From Paenibacillus lycopersici (GTDB lineage: Bacteria > Bacillota > Bacilli > Paenibacillales > Paenibacillaceae), in assembly GCF_010119935.1 (NCBI RefSeq), contig NZ_CP048209.1, positions 5,685,001-5,749,000 on the forward strand: a stretch of 64,000 bases of DNA, written 5' to 3'. A model generated the notes under the pieces. That model saw nothing but the letters and a program-made list of their open reading frames with translations, was not told the origin of the DNA and ran no database searches. Shown in pieces: positions 56,578 to 64,000 of this stretch. How positions within the stretch are numbered: the stretch's first letter is position 1; each line of letters begins with the position of its first letter. A program made the position numbers and the translations under genes.

Positions 56578-57429
56578 CTACTTCAGTTTCATGCGATTCT
56601 TATACCAATTGCTCAACATCTCGACCGAGAATACCATGACGAACAGGACCAGTCCGACGAAGCACGTCTCCGGCAGCAGGAAGGATCTCATGTTGTTGGA
56701 GAATTGATAGCCGATACCGCCCGCGCCGACTACGCCCAGAATCGCCGATTCGCCGATATCGATCTCCAGCCGATAGACGCTCCACGAGATGAAGTACGTC
56801 GTTACGCAAGGCAGGAAGCCTTGGAAAATGATCTGCAGCTTGCCTGCGCCCGTCGCCTTCAGCGCCTCGTGAACGCCCTCGTCCACTTCTTCGATCGACT
56901 GGGAGAACATCTTGATCAGACCGCTGCTGGCATGGACCGTGATCGCCATAATCCCGGGAACGGGTCCCATCCCGACAGCGACGATGAAGATTAGCGCCCA
57001 CACCAAGGTCGGAATCGTCCGCAGCAGCGCGGCAGCGTTCTTGACGACCATGCCGAGCCGCGGGAACAAATTGACCGCCGCAAGGAAGCCGAAGACGAAA
57101 GCCACGATAATCCCGATCGCCGTGCCGACCAGCGCCACCTGCAGCGATTGCAGCGCGGCTCTGAGCACGATCCGCCAATCCGCCGGATTCGGCGGGAACA
57201 TCTTGGCGATCAGTTTGAACATATCCCCGGTTCCATGCGCCAATTGGCCGTAATCGAAGTTCAGCTGCCAGAGGCTGAACAGGAAGAATAGAGGGAAGAA
57301 CCAGGCAGCGCCGACAAGCCAGGGGTCCCTCCTCGGTTTCATTGGACCGGTCGGTTCGACGACATGAAGCTTCATCTCCCGGTCATAACGACCGTCGTTT
57401 GCTGATTCTGTTGCCAATTCTGGGTTCAT
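56578..57429 (-). CDS. phnE: Phosphonate ABC transporter permease PhnE (second)
   Basis: The 283-residue permease has six helices and the coupling loop EVDEGVHEALKATGAGKLQI near 190, then the family ending GAGGIGYQFSNNMRSFLLPE. It overlaps the first permease by four bases and has 40 extra N-terminal residues. Together with the first permease and PhnC it forms the uptake pore. Confidence 0.93.
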   Translation of the reverse strand: MNPELATESANDGRYDREMKLHVVEPTGPMKPRRDPWLVGAAWFFPLFFLFSLWQLNFDYGQLAHGTGDMFKLIAKMFPPNPADWRIVLRAALQSLQVALVGTAIGIIVAFVFGFLAAVNLFPRLGMVVKNAAALLRTIPTLVWALIFIVAVGMGPVPGIMAITVHASSGLIKMFSQSIEEVDEGVHEALKATGAGKLQIIFQGFLPCVTTYFISWSVYRLEIDIGESAILGVVGAGGIGYQFSNNMRSFLLPETCFVGLVLFVMVFSVEMLSNWYKNRMKLK

Positions 57430-58220
57430 ATGACTTTCTCCCTAATTTTATTCGTGAAAAACTCCGTCACGAGGATCAGGACGAGCATCACGAGGATCGC
57501 CATGCTGACGTTCTTGAATTGGAATAGCTTCAGACCGTTCTGAATGTAAAAGCCCAGCCCCCCGCCGCCGACCATGCCGACGATCGTGGATGCCCGAATG
57601 TTAATTTCCAGCTTGTACATGGACCATGCGACGAAGCCCGGCAGGAACTGCGGGATGACCGCTTGACTCAGCACCTTGATGTAGTTCGCACCGGTCGCCC
57701 TGACCGCTTCGACCTGACCTTGGTCGATCTCTTCCAGCACTTCCGCGAAGGAACGCGTCAACGTCCCGACGGAGAAGATCACAAGCGCCAAGGTGCCGAC
57801 CAGCGTACCCAAGCCGTATGCGTAGGCGAGCACCAACGCCCAGATCAACGCCGGAATATTGCGCAGCACGGATGCAAGGCCGCGGGCGGCGATGAGCAGG
57901 GAACGGTGAGGCGTCGTCGTCGATGCCGCGAAGAAAGAAAGTACGGCCGCGATGATCGATCCGACCACCATGCCGACGACACTCATATAGATGGTATCAA
58001 GCGCCGGTTCGATCAAGCTCGACAGGGCTTCGGGCTTCGGCGGCAGAAAATCGCCGAAGACCAGCTTGATACTCTCGCGAAATCCGCCGAACAAGGACAT
58101 GACGCTGAACTGCGTCTCCACAGCCGACCATACGACCAGCGCGACGATGAGAGCGACGAGCGTCAACGTCTGCACCCGCTTTTGCCGGCGAATCCTCTGC
58201 AATTGAGCCTCCACTGCCAT
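57426..58220 (-). CDS. phnE: Phosphonate ABC transporter permease PhnE (first)
   Basis: The 264-residue permease has six helices and the coupling loop EIDQGQVEAVRATGANYIKV, followed by GGGGLGFYIQNGLKLFQF. It starts at the base after the phnC stop (TAGATG). Two PhnE-like permeases in tandem are common in Firmicutes. It overlaps the second permease by four bases. Confidence 0.93.
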   Translation of the reverse strand: MAVEAQLQRIRRQKRVQTLTLVALIVALVVWSAVETQFSVMSLFGGFRESIKLVFGDFLPPKPEALSSLIEPALDTIYMSVVGMVVGSIIAAVLSFFAASTTTPHRSLLIAARGLASVLRNIPALIWALVLAYAYGLGTLVGTLALVIFSVGTLTRSFAEVLEEIDQGQVEAVRATGANYIKVLSQAVIPQFLPGFVAWSMYKLEINIRASTIVGMVGGGGLGFYIQNGLKLFQFKNVSMAILVMLVLILVTEFFTNKIREKVI

Positions 58221-58979
58221 CTACTCCTTCACTGGACTTCCGCCGTAGATATGAGCGATCGCTTCGTCCGTCAGCTCGTCCGGCCGGCCGTTGAATACGA
58301 TCTTGCCTTTGTGCATTCCGATGATTCGCGTCGCATAGGATTTGGCCACGTCCACCTGATGCAGATTGACCATGCATGCGATGCCGTCTTCACGACAGAT
58401 ACGGTACAGATAATCCATAATCACTTTGGAAGTGAGCGGATCGAGACTGGCGATCGGTTCGTCCGCGAGCATCAGCTTCGGCTTCTGGCAGAGCGCCCGC
58501 GCGATGCCGACCCGCTGCTGCTGGCCGCCGCTTAATTCGTCGGCCCGCTTGTAGATTTGCTGCTCGAGCCCCAAGCGTACCAGTAACGCTTTCGCTTCCT
58601 GTTTGTCATGGTTCGAGAACAAACCGAGCGCGCCGCGAATCGGATCCATATAACCGAGCCGGCCGTGCAGTACATTGTGGAGCACGCTGACCCGTTCAAC
58701 GAGATTGTAGCCTTGGAAGATCATGCCTACCTGGCGTCGCAGCTGCTGCACCTGGCGGCGGTTAGCCTTGTCGGAGTGAATGTCGTCGAACAGCACGCTG
58801 CCCTCGGTCGGCTCGACTAGCCGATTGATGCAGCGAAGCAAGGTGCTCTTCCCCGCGCCGCTCGGTCCGATGACGGCGACGAACTCGCCGGGTTCAAGAG
58901 AGAAGGTAACGTCGTGGAGCGCCGCCGTTCCGTCGGCATACTGTTTGCTAAGCTTGTCAATTTGCAGAATCGCAGCCAT
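58221..58979 (-). CDS. phnC: Phosphonate ABC transporter ATP-binding protein
   Basis: The 252-residue ATPase has Walker [10 protein letters not shown] (38-46), signature [15 protein letters not shown] and Walker [13 protein letters not shown] with switch His NLHQVD. It lies 12 bases after phnD. The ATPase drives phosphonate import with PhnE and PhnD. Confidence 0.95.
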   Translation of the reverse strand: MAAILQIDKLSKQYADGTAALHDVTFSLEPGEFVAVIGPSGAGKSTLLRCINRLVEPTEGSVLFDDIHSDKANRRQVQQLRRQVGMIFQGYNLVERVSVLHNVLHGRLGYMDPIRGALGLFSNHDKQEAKALLVRLGLEQQIYKRADELSGGQQQRVGIARALCQKPKLMLADEPIASLDPLTSKVIMDYLYRICREDGIACMVNLHQVDVAKSYATRIIGMHKGKIVFNGRPDELTDEAIAHIYGGSPVKE

Positions 58980-58991
58980 GATCTCAACCCT

Positions 58992-59960
58992 TTACTTCAA
59001 TAATTGGTCCGGGCTCATTTGCAGCGTATCGGCCGTATCCCGAACGACCTGGAAGTCGCCGTCGCCGATCGGGAACATGTGATTGCCCTGCAAATAGGTA
59101 TCGTTGGTGTAATTCAGAATGAAGTTCTTGATCGCATCTACCAGATCGGCGGGAAGATCGTTGCGATAAGCATAAGGGGAGCTCGGAATGGGATCGGACG
59201 TCCCGATGACGCGATAATCGGTCGTCTTGACCAACCCTTTATCCACGATCTTCTGAATGCAGGTATCGCAGACGCCGGCCGCGTCGGCTTGTCCTTTGGA
59301 AATCGCGATAATCGATTTGTCATGACCGCCGGAATACGAAACGTTCGAGAAGTACTTGTCGATATCCGGACCTTTCAAGCTGAACTGTTTGCCGAACATC
59401 ATTTCCGGGAACAAATGCCCGGACGTGGAAGCCGGATCGGCGAACAGCATCGTCTTGCCCTTCAGATCGGCGAGCGTCTTCGCCGGGGAGTCGGCAGGCA
59501 CGACGATCAGGCTGTGATAGAATTTGGTATCCTCGCTCTTCGCGCTTGCCGCGAAGGCTTCGGCGCCGCTGCGCTCATGGGCGATGATGTAGGCGAACGG
59601 TCCAAAGAGCGCGACGTCGATCTTCTTCGTGCGCATGGCCTCGACGACAGCCGTGTAGTCTTCGCCTTCGTACAGGTTGACTTTCATGCCGAGCGCTGCC
59701 GACATATCCTTCGCGAGCGTCGCCCTCGGGTCGTTCTGCTTGCCGTCCGTCTCGCTCGGAATGAACCCGAAATTCAGTTCTTTCGGCCAATCCTTGTGAT
59801 CGTCCGCCGCCGCCGCGGCATTCGAACTGCCCGCATTGTCCGAAGCGCCGGCATTGCTTGCTGCCGTATTCGTTTTCTCGCCGCACGCGGACAAGGCCAC
59901 GATGGATGCAATAGATAGAAGCATGAGAGCCGTTTGACTTTTTTTACGGATATTCAGCAA
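58992..59960 (-). CDS. phnD: Phosphonate-binding lipoprotein
   Basis: The 322-residue binding protein is best started at TTG 59960, seven bases after GGAGGA; GTG 59975 is the longer choice. The signal peptide has a lipobox IVALSACGE. The mature part shows the PhnD family elements NFGFIPSETDGKQND, VALFGPFAYIIAHE and VSYSGGHDKSIIAISKGQAD. It binds phosphonates outside the membrane. It heads the transport genes behind phnF. Confidence 0.95.
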   Translation of the reverse strand: MLNIRKKSQTALMLLSIASIVALSACGEKTNTAASNAGASDNAGSSNAAAAADDHKDWPKELNFGFIPSETDGKQNDPRATLAKDMSAALGMKVNLYEGEDYTAVVEAMRTKKIDVALFGPFAYIIAHERSGAEAFAASAKSEDTKFYHSLIVVPADSPAKTLADLKGKTMLFADPASTSGHLFPEMMFGKQFSLKGPDIDKYFSNVSYSGGHDKSIIAISKGQADAAGVCDTCIQKIVDKGLVKTTDYRVIGTSDPIPSSPYAYRNDLPADLVDAIKNFILNYTNDTYLQGNHMFPIGDGDFQVVRDTADTLQMSPDQLLK

Positions 59961-59988
59961 GAAAATCTCCTCCACTCATATGCGCTGC

Positions 59989-60726
59989 TTATTCGAGACT
60001 GATGGATATTTTGCACAAATCTCCACGATACTTCGCCGACGTATACTCGAGACGCCGATTCGCTTCGTCCCGCATGACGCTGTCGATCTGAAGCAGATTC
60101 GTACTCGGCTGGATGTTCAACAATTGCGCTTCCTGCAGCATGGGATAGGCGATGCGGAATGTAGATCCGATTCGCGTCAGCTGAATCCCGTACTCCTGCT
60201 GCAAGATCCCGTAGAGCGAATGAAACAGTTCGGTGTGCTCCAGCAAGCCGGGGAAAATATCCGCGGGCAGCCACGTGACATTGAACGATAAGGGGACATC
60301 GTCTGCCGTTCGCAAGATTTCCAGGCGATAGACTTGCCGGCCCGGAGACAGCGCCAACACTTCCGCGACATCCGAAGGCGGGACGACGATCTCCTGACGG
60401 ATCAGCTCCGCGCCCGGTCGTCTCCCCAGCTTGCGGATGAGGTCGGAAATTCGGGTGACCGGCGATATCGTGTATTCGATATCGAGCGGCTTCCCGCAGA
60501 CGTAATAGCCTTTGCCTTGATGCGATCGAATCAACCCGATTTGCACCAGCAGATCAAGCGATTGCCGCAGCGTGTAGCGGTTGACTTTGAAGCGTCGGCA
60601 CAGCTGCTGCTCCGATGGAATGCGATCGCCCGGACGGTAGACCTGCTGCTCGATTTCACCATGCAGGATATTGGCGATGGTTTGATATACCGGTATATCC
60701 GCATCGACAGAATGTCCCGTTCTCAA
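59989..60726 (-). CDS. phnF: GntR-family regulator PhnF (HutC/UTRA type)
   Basis: The 245-residue regulator has an N-terminal winged helix (PSEQQLCRRFKVNRYTLRQSLDL near 40) and a UTRA ligand domain (about 80-240). TTG 60726 is chosen since GAGGTGG lies just upstream; a TTG at 60747 is alternative. It precedes phnD with a 28-base gap and presumably controls the operon. Phosphate-starvation control may be added by PhoP. Confidence 0.9.
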   Translation of the reverse strand: MRTGHSVDADIPVYQTIANILHGEIEQQVYRPGDRIPSEQQLCRRFKVNRYTLRQSLDLLVQIGLIRSHQGKGYYVCGKPLDIEYTISPVTRISDLIRKLGRRPGAELIRQEIVVPPSDVAEVLALSPGRQVYRLEILRTADDVPLSFNVTWLPADIFPGLLEHTELFHSLYGILQQEYGIQLTRIGSTFRIAYPMLQEAQLLNIQPSTNLLQIDSVMRDEANRRLEYTSAKYRGDLCKISISLE

Positions 60727-60959
60727 CTGACCACCTCTTCTCTTCAAATTTCGGCCGACCTAAACGTAACTTGTCAACAACAGAAGAATGTCATCGAAAT
60801 ATTAAATACACATTTATTTATGTTCATAACGGCGACCGAGGCTGACAGCCATCATGCGCCTTCGCACTTCGCGCAAGAAGCTGCGCGGAGTGCCGAAGGT
60901 ATCCGGCCGCCAATGAACGGCCGCAAGCAGATGGCGTTCGTTCCCGCTGTCCGATCGGC

Positions 60960-61607
60960 CTAGGTCGCATCATACTTGGCAATAAATCGATCCAAATCGT
61001 AGAAGTCGGCAAAACGTTCCTCCAGCTGCTCCCTCGTCCAGTCCCACCAGGCGATGCGCTCGAGCCGCTCCGCCGTCTCCTTCGGAAAACGCTCGCGGAT
61101 CGGCTTCGCCGGTACTCCCGCGACGATGCAGTACGGCGGCACGTCCTTCGTCACGACCGCGCCGGCCCCCACGACCGCGCCGTTGCCGATCGTGACGCCG
61201 GGCATGATCGTCGCCCCGTGTCCGATCCAGACGTCGTGGCCGATCGTTACCGGATGCGAGCGCCGCCAGTCGAAGAACTCCGCGTCGTCCGTCTCGGCGA
61301 AGCCGTAGGACACCCGGCGATAAGTCGCGTGATGCAGGGTGACGCGCCACATGGGATGATTGCCCGGATTGATGCAGACATGCGAAGCGATATTGCAGAA
61401 CTTCCCGATTTGAGCGTAATGGATGATCGCCTCGTCCACGCAGTAGCCGTAGTCGTCCATGGTGCTTTCCAGGATGCGGCTTCTTGCGCCGACGGCCGTC
61501 CATTCGCCCAGGCGGCTGTGCTGTACGACCGCCGTTTCGTCGATGTTCGGCTCCCGGGTCAAGCGTCCGCGGCGCTTCGTTTCTTGATGGACGTATGTTA
61601 ATGCCAT
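60960..61607 (-). CDS. Hexapeptide-repeat acetyltransferase associated with phosphonate operons
   Basis: The 215-residue protein starts at ATG 61607 ([10 protein letters not shown]) after GGGAGA. It folds as a left-handed beta-helix with hexapeptide repeats ([40 protein letters not shown]) and the xylose/xenobiotic acetyltransferase active His near HASD-like HPMWR. It matches the transferase hexapeptide repeat proteins found in phn operons. The gap of about 230 bases to phnF holds a TTGACA but no convincing -10; it may contain the phn operon promoter. Confidence 0.8.
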   Translation of the reverse strand: MALTYVHQETKRRGRLTREPNIDETAVVQHSRLGEWTAVGARSRILESTMDDYGYCVDEAIIHYAQIGKFCNIASHVCINPGNHPMWRVTLHHATYRRVSYGFAETDDAEFFDWRRSHPVTIGHDVWIGHGATIMPGVTIGNGAVVGAGAVVTKDVPPYCIVAGVPAKPIRERFPKETAERLERIAWWDWTREQLEERFADFYDLDRFIAKYDAT

Positions 61608-61862
61608 GCTTGTCTCTCCCTTCTTAACGTTCTTGTTCAAGCTTATCTTGTCGATATGTAGCTGGGGTTAAGGTATTTTGAAGTTCATGTAACGGTCGTG
61701 AAAGAACGCGGCGGTCCGCATCATCGCGGATGGATGAGACGATATGAGGGTAAGACGATATGAGGGTAAGACGATATGCCCGTTCCGCTCGGCATGCTGG
61801 ATCTGCTATGATGGCACTAGACAATTAGCCCTTATCTTCCATATAGAAAGGAGGCGTTCACG

Positions 61863-62357
61863 ATGTACGATTTCATCGAAGCGTTCCGCGCGGATCTGGA
61901 GCGCTATGCGCCGGACAGGCTGGTACGCATCGCCAAGCCCGGCGGCTGGTCGCTGGGTCAGCTTCATGACCACTTGATCGAGGTGGCCTTGGAATATCTG
62001 GGCCATGTCGCCGTCTGCGCGCAGGCGACGGAAGAACAGCCCTCCGGCAAAACGGAAGCCGGCGAAGGCGTGTTCCGGCGCGGTGGGTTTCCGCCGATCC
62101 GCATCAAGCTGCCGGATACGCCGGAATTCACGCCGAGCAACGCCTTGAGCAAGGATGAGCTGCTCGCCGGACTCGACAGGGTCGATCGCGACATGCGCGC
62201 ATGGGAGCCGCGGCTCGCCGCCGTTCATCCGAACATGAAGGTGCGCCACGACGGCTTCGGCTGGCTGAACGCGCGGGAATGGTTCGACTTGATCGGCATG
62301 CATTTCCGCCACCATCTCCGGCAGAAGGCGGAATTGGAGGCGCTTACGGAGGCGTAG
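61863..62357 (+). CDS. DinB-like four-helix protein
   Basis: The 164-residue protein starts at ATG 61863 with AAAGGAGG upstream. Helix 2 has GWSLGQLHDHLIEVA with the first metal His, and the last helix ends with GMHFRHHLRQKAEL with a second and third His. These fit the DinB/YfiT-type metal-binding fold. Family members include thiol transferases, but most have no known reaction. It is the only gene on this strand in the right-hand end. Confidence 0.75.
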   Translation: MYDFIEAFRADLERYAPDRLVRIAKPGGWSLGQLHDHLIEVALEYLGHVAVCAQATEEQPSGKTEAGEGVFRRGGFPPIRIKLPDTPEFTPSNALSKDELLAGLDRVDRDMRAWEPRLAAVHPNMKVRHDGFGWLNAREWFDLIGMHFRHHLRQKAELEALTEA

Positions 62358-62402
62358 AGGCAGGGGCGAAGGCGGGGAGCTAGGGGGCGCTGCTTGGCGC
62401 AG

Positions 62403-62502
62403 CAAAGGCGTTGCAAGGGCAAAGCTAGGCGCTGCAAGGGCAAAGCTAGGCGCTGCAAGGGCAAAGCTAGGCGCTGCAAGGGCAAAGCTAAGGCGCTGCA
62501 AG
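62403..62502. repeat. 21-bp tandem repeats
   Basis: Four to five copies of GCGCTGCAAGGGCAAAGCTA plus G in tandem, beginning about 45 bases after the DinB-like stop. Copies are almost identical; one is a base longer. Because the unit is a multiple of three it is open in several frames, but no start or ribosome site supports a gene. Confidence 0.85.
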
Positions 62503-62527
62503 GAGTATTCGCGGTAATTTGTAAAGA

Positions 62528-63293
62528 CCTCTGCTTGAAAAGTTGCCCAAGCGGCAACTTTTTCGGCATAACTGCCGGTCTCCGGCTTGAAAAGTTGCCC
62601 AAGCGGCAGCTTTTTCAGCGGCATTGCCGGTCTCCGGCTTGAAAAGTTGCCCAAGCGGCAGCTTTTTCAGCGTAATTGCCGGTCCCCGGCTTGAAAAGTT
62701 GCCCCGGCGGCAACTTTTTCGGCGGCATTGCCGGTCTCTGGCTTAAAAAGTTGCCCAAGCGGCAACTTTTTCGGCATAACTGCCGGTCTCCGGCTTGAAA
62801 AGTTGCCCCGGCGGCAGCTTTTTCGGCGTAATTGCCGGTCTCCGGCTTGAAAAGTTGCCCAAACGGCAACTTTTTCGGCGGCATTGCCGGTCTCCGGCTT
62901 GAAAAGTTGCCCCGGCGGCAACTTTTTCGGCGGCATTGCCGGTCTCCGGCTTGAAAAGTTGCCCCGGCGGCAGCTTTTTCGGCGGCATTGCCGGTCTCCG
63001 GCTTGAAAAGTTGCCCAAGCGGCAGCTTTTTCGGCGTAATTGCCGGTCTCCGGCTTGAAAAGTTGCCCAAGCGGCAACTTTTTCGGCGGCATTGCCGGTC
63101 TCCGGCTTAAAAAGTTGCCCCGCCGGCAACTTTTTCGGCGTAATTGCCGGTCTCCGGCTTGAAAAGTTGCCCCGGCGGCAGCTTTTTCGGCGTAATTGCC
63201 GGTCTCCGGCTTGAAAAGTTGCCCCGGCGGCAACTTTTTCGGCGGCATTGCCGGTCTCTGGCTTAAAAAGTTGCCCAAGCGGCAGCTTTTTCA
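62528..63293. repeat. Array of ~15 terminator-like hairpins, 52-bp unit
   Basis: A 52-base unit is repeated about 15 times. Each holds the dyad AAAAGTTGCC...GGCAACTTTT (G/A variants) around CAAGC or CCGGC, giving a stem flanked by T runs on both strands. The link between hairpins is GGCGGCATT, GGCATAACT or GGCGTAATT followed by GCCGGTCTCCGGCTT. The unit is not a multiple of three, so long open frames appear in all minus-strand frames; none is taken as a gene. Confidence 0.92.
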
Positions 63294-63312
63294 GCAGCCA
63301 GGTAGCAAGCTA

Positions 63313-63368
63313 CAAGCAAAAAACCCTCCAGATTCGCGTCGTCCGCGATTCGGAGGGTTCTTTGCTTG
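63313..63368 (-). terminator. Terminator of the heme-monooxygenase-like gene with shared palindromic core
   Basis: On the minus strand AACCCTCC and GGAGGGTT form a stem with an inner CGCG/CGCG hairpin around GACGA, followed by TTTTTT. It lies about 65 bases after the gene stop. The core TTCGCGTCGTCCGCGATTCG is identical to that at 48614. Confidence 0.85.
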
Positions 63369-63434
63369 TCCTGATAACAGCCGGAATGCCGGAGCATCCG
63401 GCCGGGTTCTTCATTTCCGGAAGTACGGCCCTTC

Positions 63435-63935
63435 TCAGGTGCCGGCTTCCGCAGCGGCGGCCTCGGCCGGCAAATGCGAGACGACGACGTTGTACGTCGT
63501 GACTTTGCTGCTGATGACCGGGCTGTTCGCCGGGGCGCCGCTGGATGCATGGCCGCCCTGACTGCTGCCATGGGCAGCATGTTCCGCCCCGCTTGCTTGG
63601 GCGCCGTGACCTTGCGCCGGCGCGGCATGGGCCTGCGCGTGCTGCTCCTGCTGCGGGAATTGCTCTTCCGCGCGGGCAGCTCCGCCGGCCGCTTCGCCGC
63701 GGCGGGTATGCGCCTGACGGAACGCGTCGCTGTTCGTCCACGCATTGAACGCTTCCTCGCTCTCCCAAGCCGTACAGATCCGCACTTCCTCCGTTTCGTC
63801 CGAAAGAACGGCATGCAGCACTTCCATGCGGACGAAGCCCGGGAAGGTGTGCACGCTCTTCGGCGAACGGAAACGATCCACGACCGCATCCGCCGCGCCC
63901 GCCCTAATCTCGAAACGGTTCTCTACAATAATCAT
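63435..63935 (-). CDS. Antibiotic biosynthesis monooxygenase-domain protein (HmoA/HmoB/IsdG-like) with His/Gln/Ala-rich insert
   Basis: The 166-residue protein starts at ATG 63935 (MIIVENRFEIRAG) after GGAAGGAG. An ABM fold (about 1-85) carries VENRFEIR, FVRMEVLHAV and CTAWESEEAFNAWTNSDAF, like HmoA-type heme monooxygenases of Bacillus. From about 95 to 140 the sequence is rich in His, Gln and Ala, and the tail SSKVTTYNVVVSH ends in a beta-strand that would complete the barrel. Heme degradation is inferred, not shown. Confidence 0.75.
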   Translation of the reverse strand: MIIVENRFEIRAGAADAVVDRFRSPKSVHTFPGFVRMEVLHAVLSDETEEVRICTAWESEEAFNAWTNSDAFRQAHTRRGEAAGGAARAEEQFPQQEQHAQAHAAPAQGHGAQASGAEHAAHGSSQGGHASSGAPANSPVISSKVTTYNVVVSHLPAEAAAAEAGT

Positions 63936-63968
63936 GCCGCTTGCTCCTTCCTTCGCTCTCGACAACTA

Positions 63969-64000
63969 TTATGCCGTCTCGGCCTTCGCCTCATGCCTTG
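63969..64000 (-). CDS. Possible C-terminal end of an upstream gene, cut by the window edge
   Basis: One minus-strand frame from the right edge reads RHEAKAETA then stop at 63969. It could be the 3' end of a gene preceding the heme-monooxygenase-like gene. Only ten codons are visible, so this is a weak call. Confidence 0.2.
   Translation of the reverse strand, partial: RHEAKAETA

Noticed and set aside
60727-60959. PhoP box or PhnF operator before phnF
   Set aside because: There is a single TTGACA and an imperfect ACAT-N6-ATGT dyad, but no direct repeats with 11-base period and no clear -10.
62615-63278. Long minus-strand open frames over the hairpin array
   Set aside because: All three frames are open and cycle because the 52-bp unit is not a multiple of three. 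There are no ribosome sites or recognisable domains.
62528-63293. CRISPR array
   Set aside because: The unit is repeated as a whole; the parts between hairpins are three shuffled variants, not unique spacers. No cas genes are near.

Overview
The window comes from a GC-rich, spore-forming Firmicute of the Paenibacillaceae (Paenibacillus or Cohnella-like). The evidence is the set of low-GC Gram-positive orthologues and their order (perR/ygzB/ygxA; ydcC-alr-ndoAI-ndoA; gatCAB), strong AGGAGG-type ribosome binding sites, an SLH-domain S-layer protein, YesM/YesN-type sugar regulators and an ECF sigma operon of the SigY type. Nearly all genes lie on the minus strand. I see no rRNA, tRNA, transposase, phage gene or CRISPR array.

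Layout. 1-8.8 kb: housekeeping genes, namely a partial ygxA, ygzB, a GH18 spore-cortex-type hydrolase, the peroxide regulator perR, a large membrane protein with a DUF4097 beta-solenoid, and the gatC-gatA-gatB amidotransferase operon. 8.8-12.4 kb: a secreted SLH protein with a (TPTDPT)n linker, and divergent from it a secreted repeat protein behind a TTTAAG-N5-TTTAAG promoter, then an IDEAL-domain protein. 12.5-25 kb: a beta-galactoside uptake and hydrolysis locus (binding protein, two permeases, lacZ, MFS exporter), its YesM/YesN two-component system, and an (alpha/alpha)6 glycoside hydrolase. 25.3-26.6 kb: ECF sigma factor with two small membrane regulators. 26.6-34.1 kb: a hexuronate/mannonate cluster (uxuA, TIM-barrel isomerase, two Gfo/Idh/MocA dehydrogenases, AraC regulator, SDR mannonate oxidoreductase) and an M24 peptidase. 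34.5-35.9 kb: uracil permease uraA.

36-42.4 kb: a nine-gene Tad/Flp-type pilus or secretion locus with translationally coupled genes, including two tiny membrane proteins of 48 and 52 residues and a CpaE-like protein whose P-loop lacks the usual lysine. No prepilin peptidase or classical Flp pilin lies in the window. 42.5-43.9 kb: two paralogous bactofilin-like proteins. 44-48 kb: ndoA/ndoAI toxin-antitoxin, alr and ydcC, with a tandem double-hairpin repeat in the ndoAI leader.

48.7-61.6 kb: a complete carbon-phosphorus lyase regulon on one strand, phnF-D-C-E-E-G-H-I-J-K-L-M followed by a TIM-barrel protein and a PHP-family phosphoesterase that probably replaces PhnP. A hexapeptide-repeat acetyltransferase sits upstream. 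PhnFDCEE sense and import phosphonate, PhnGHIJKLM cleave it, and the last genes probably process the ribosyl cyclic phosphate. 61.8-64 kb: a DinB-like protein, then two arrays of short tandem repeats, including about 15 copies of a 52-bp unit that each form a terminator-like hairpin, then a heme-monooxygenase-like gene.

The least explained elements are the 52-bp hairpin array, the tandem dyad repeats before ndoAI, the atypical Tad locus and the unassigned TIM-barrel gene of the phn operon.
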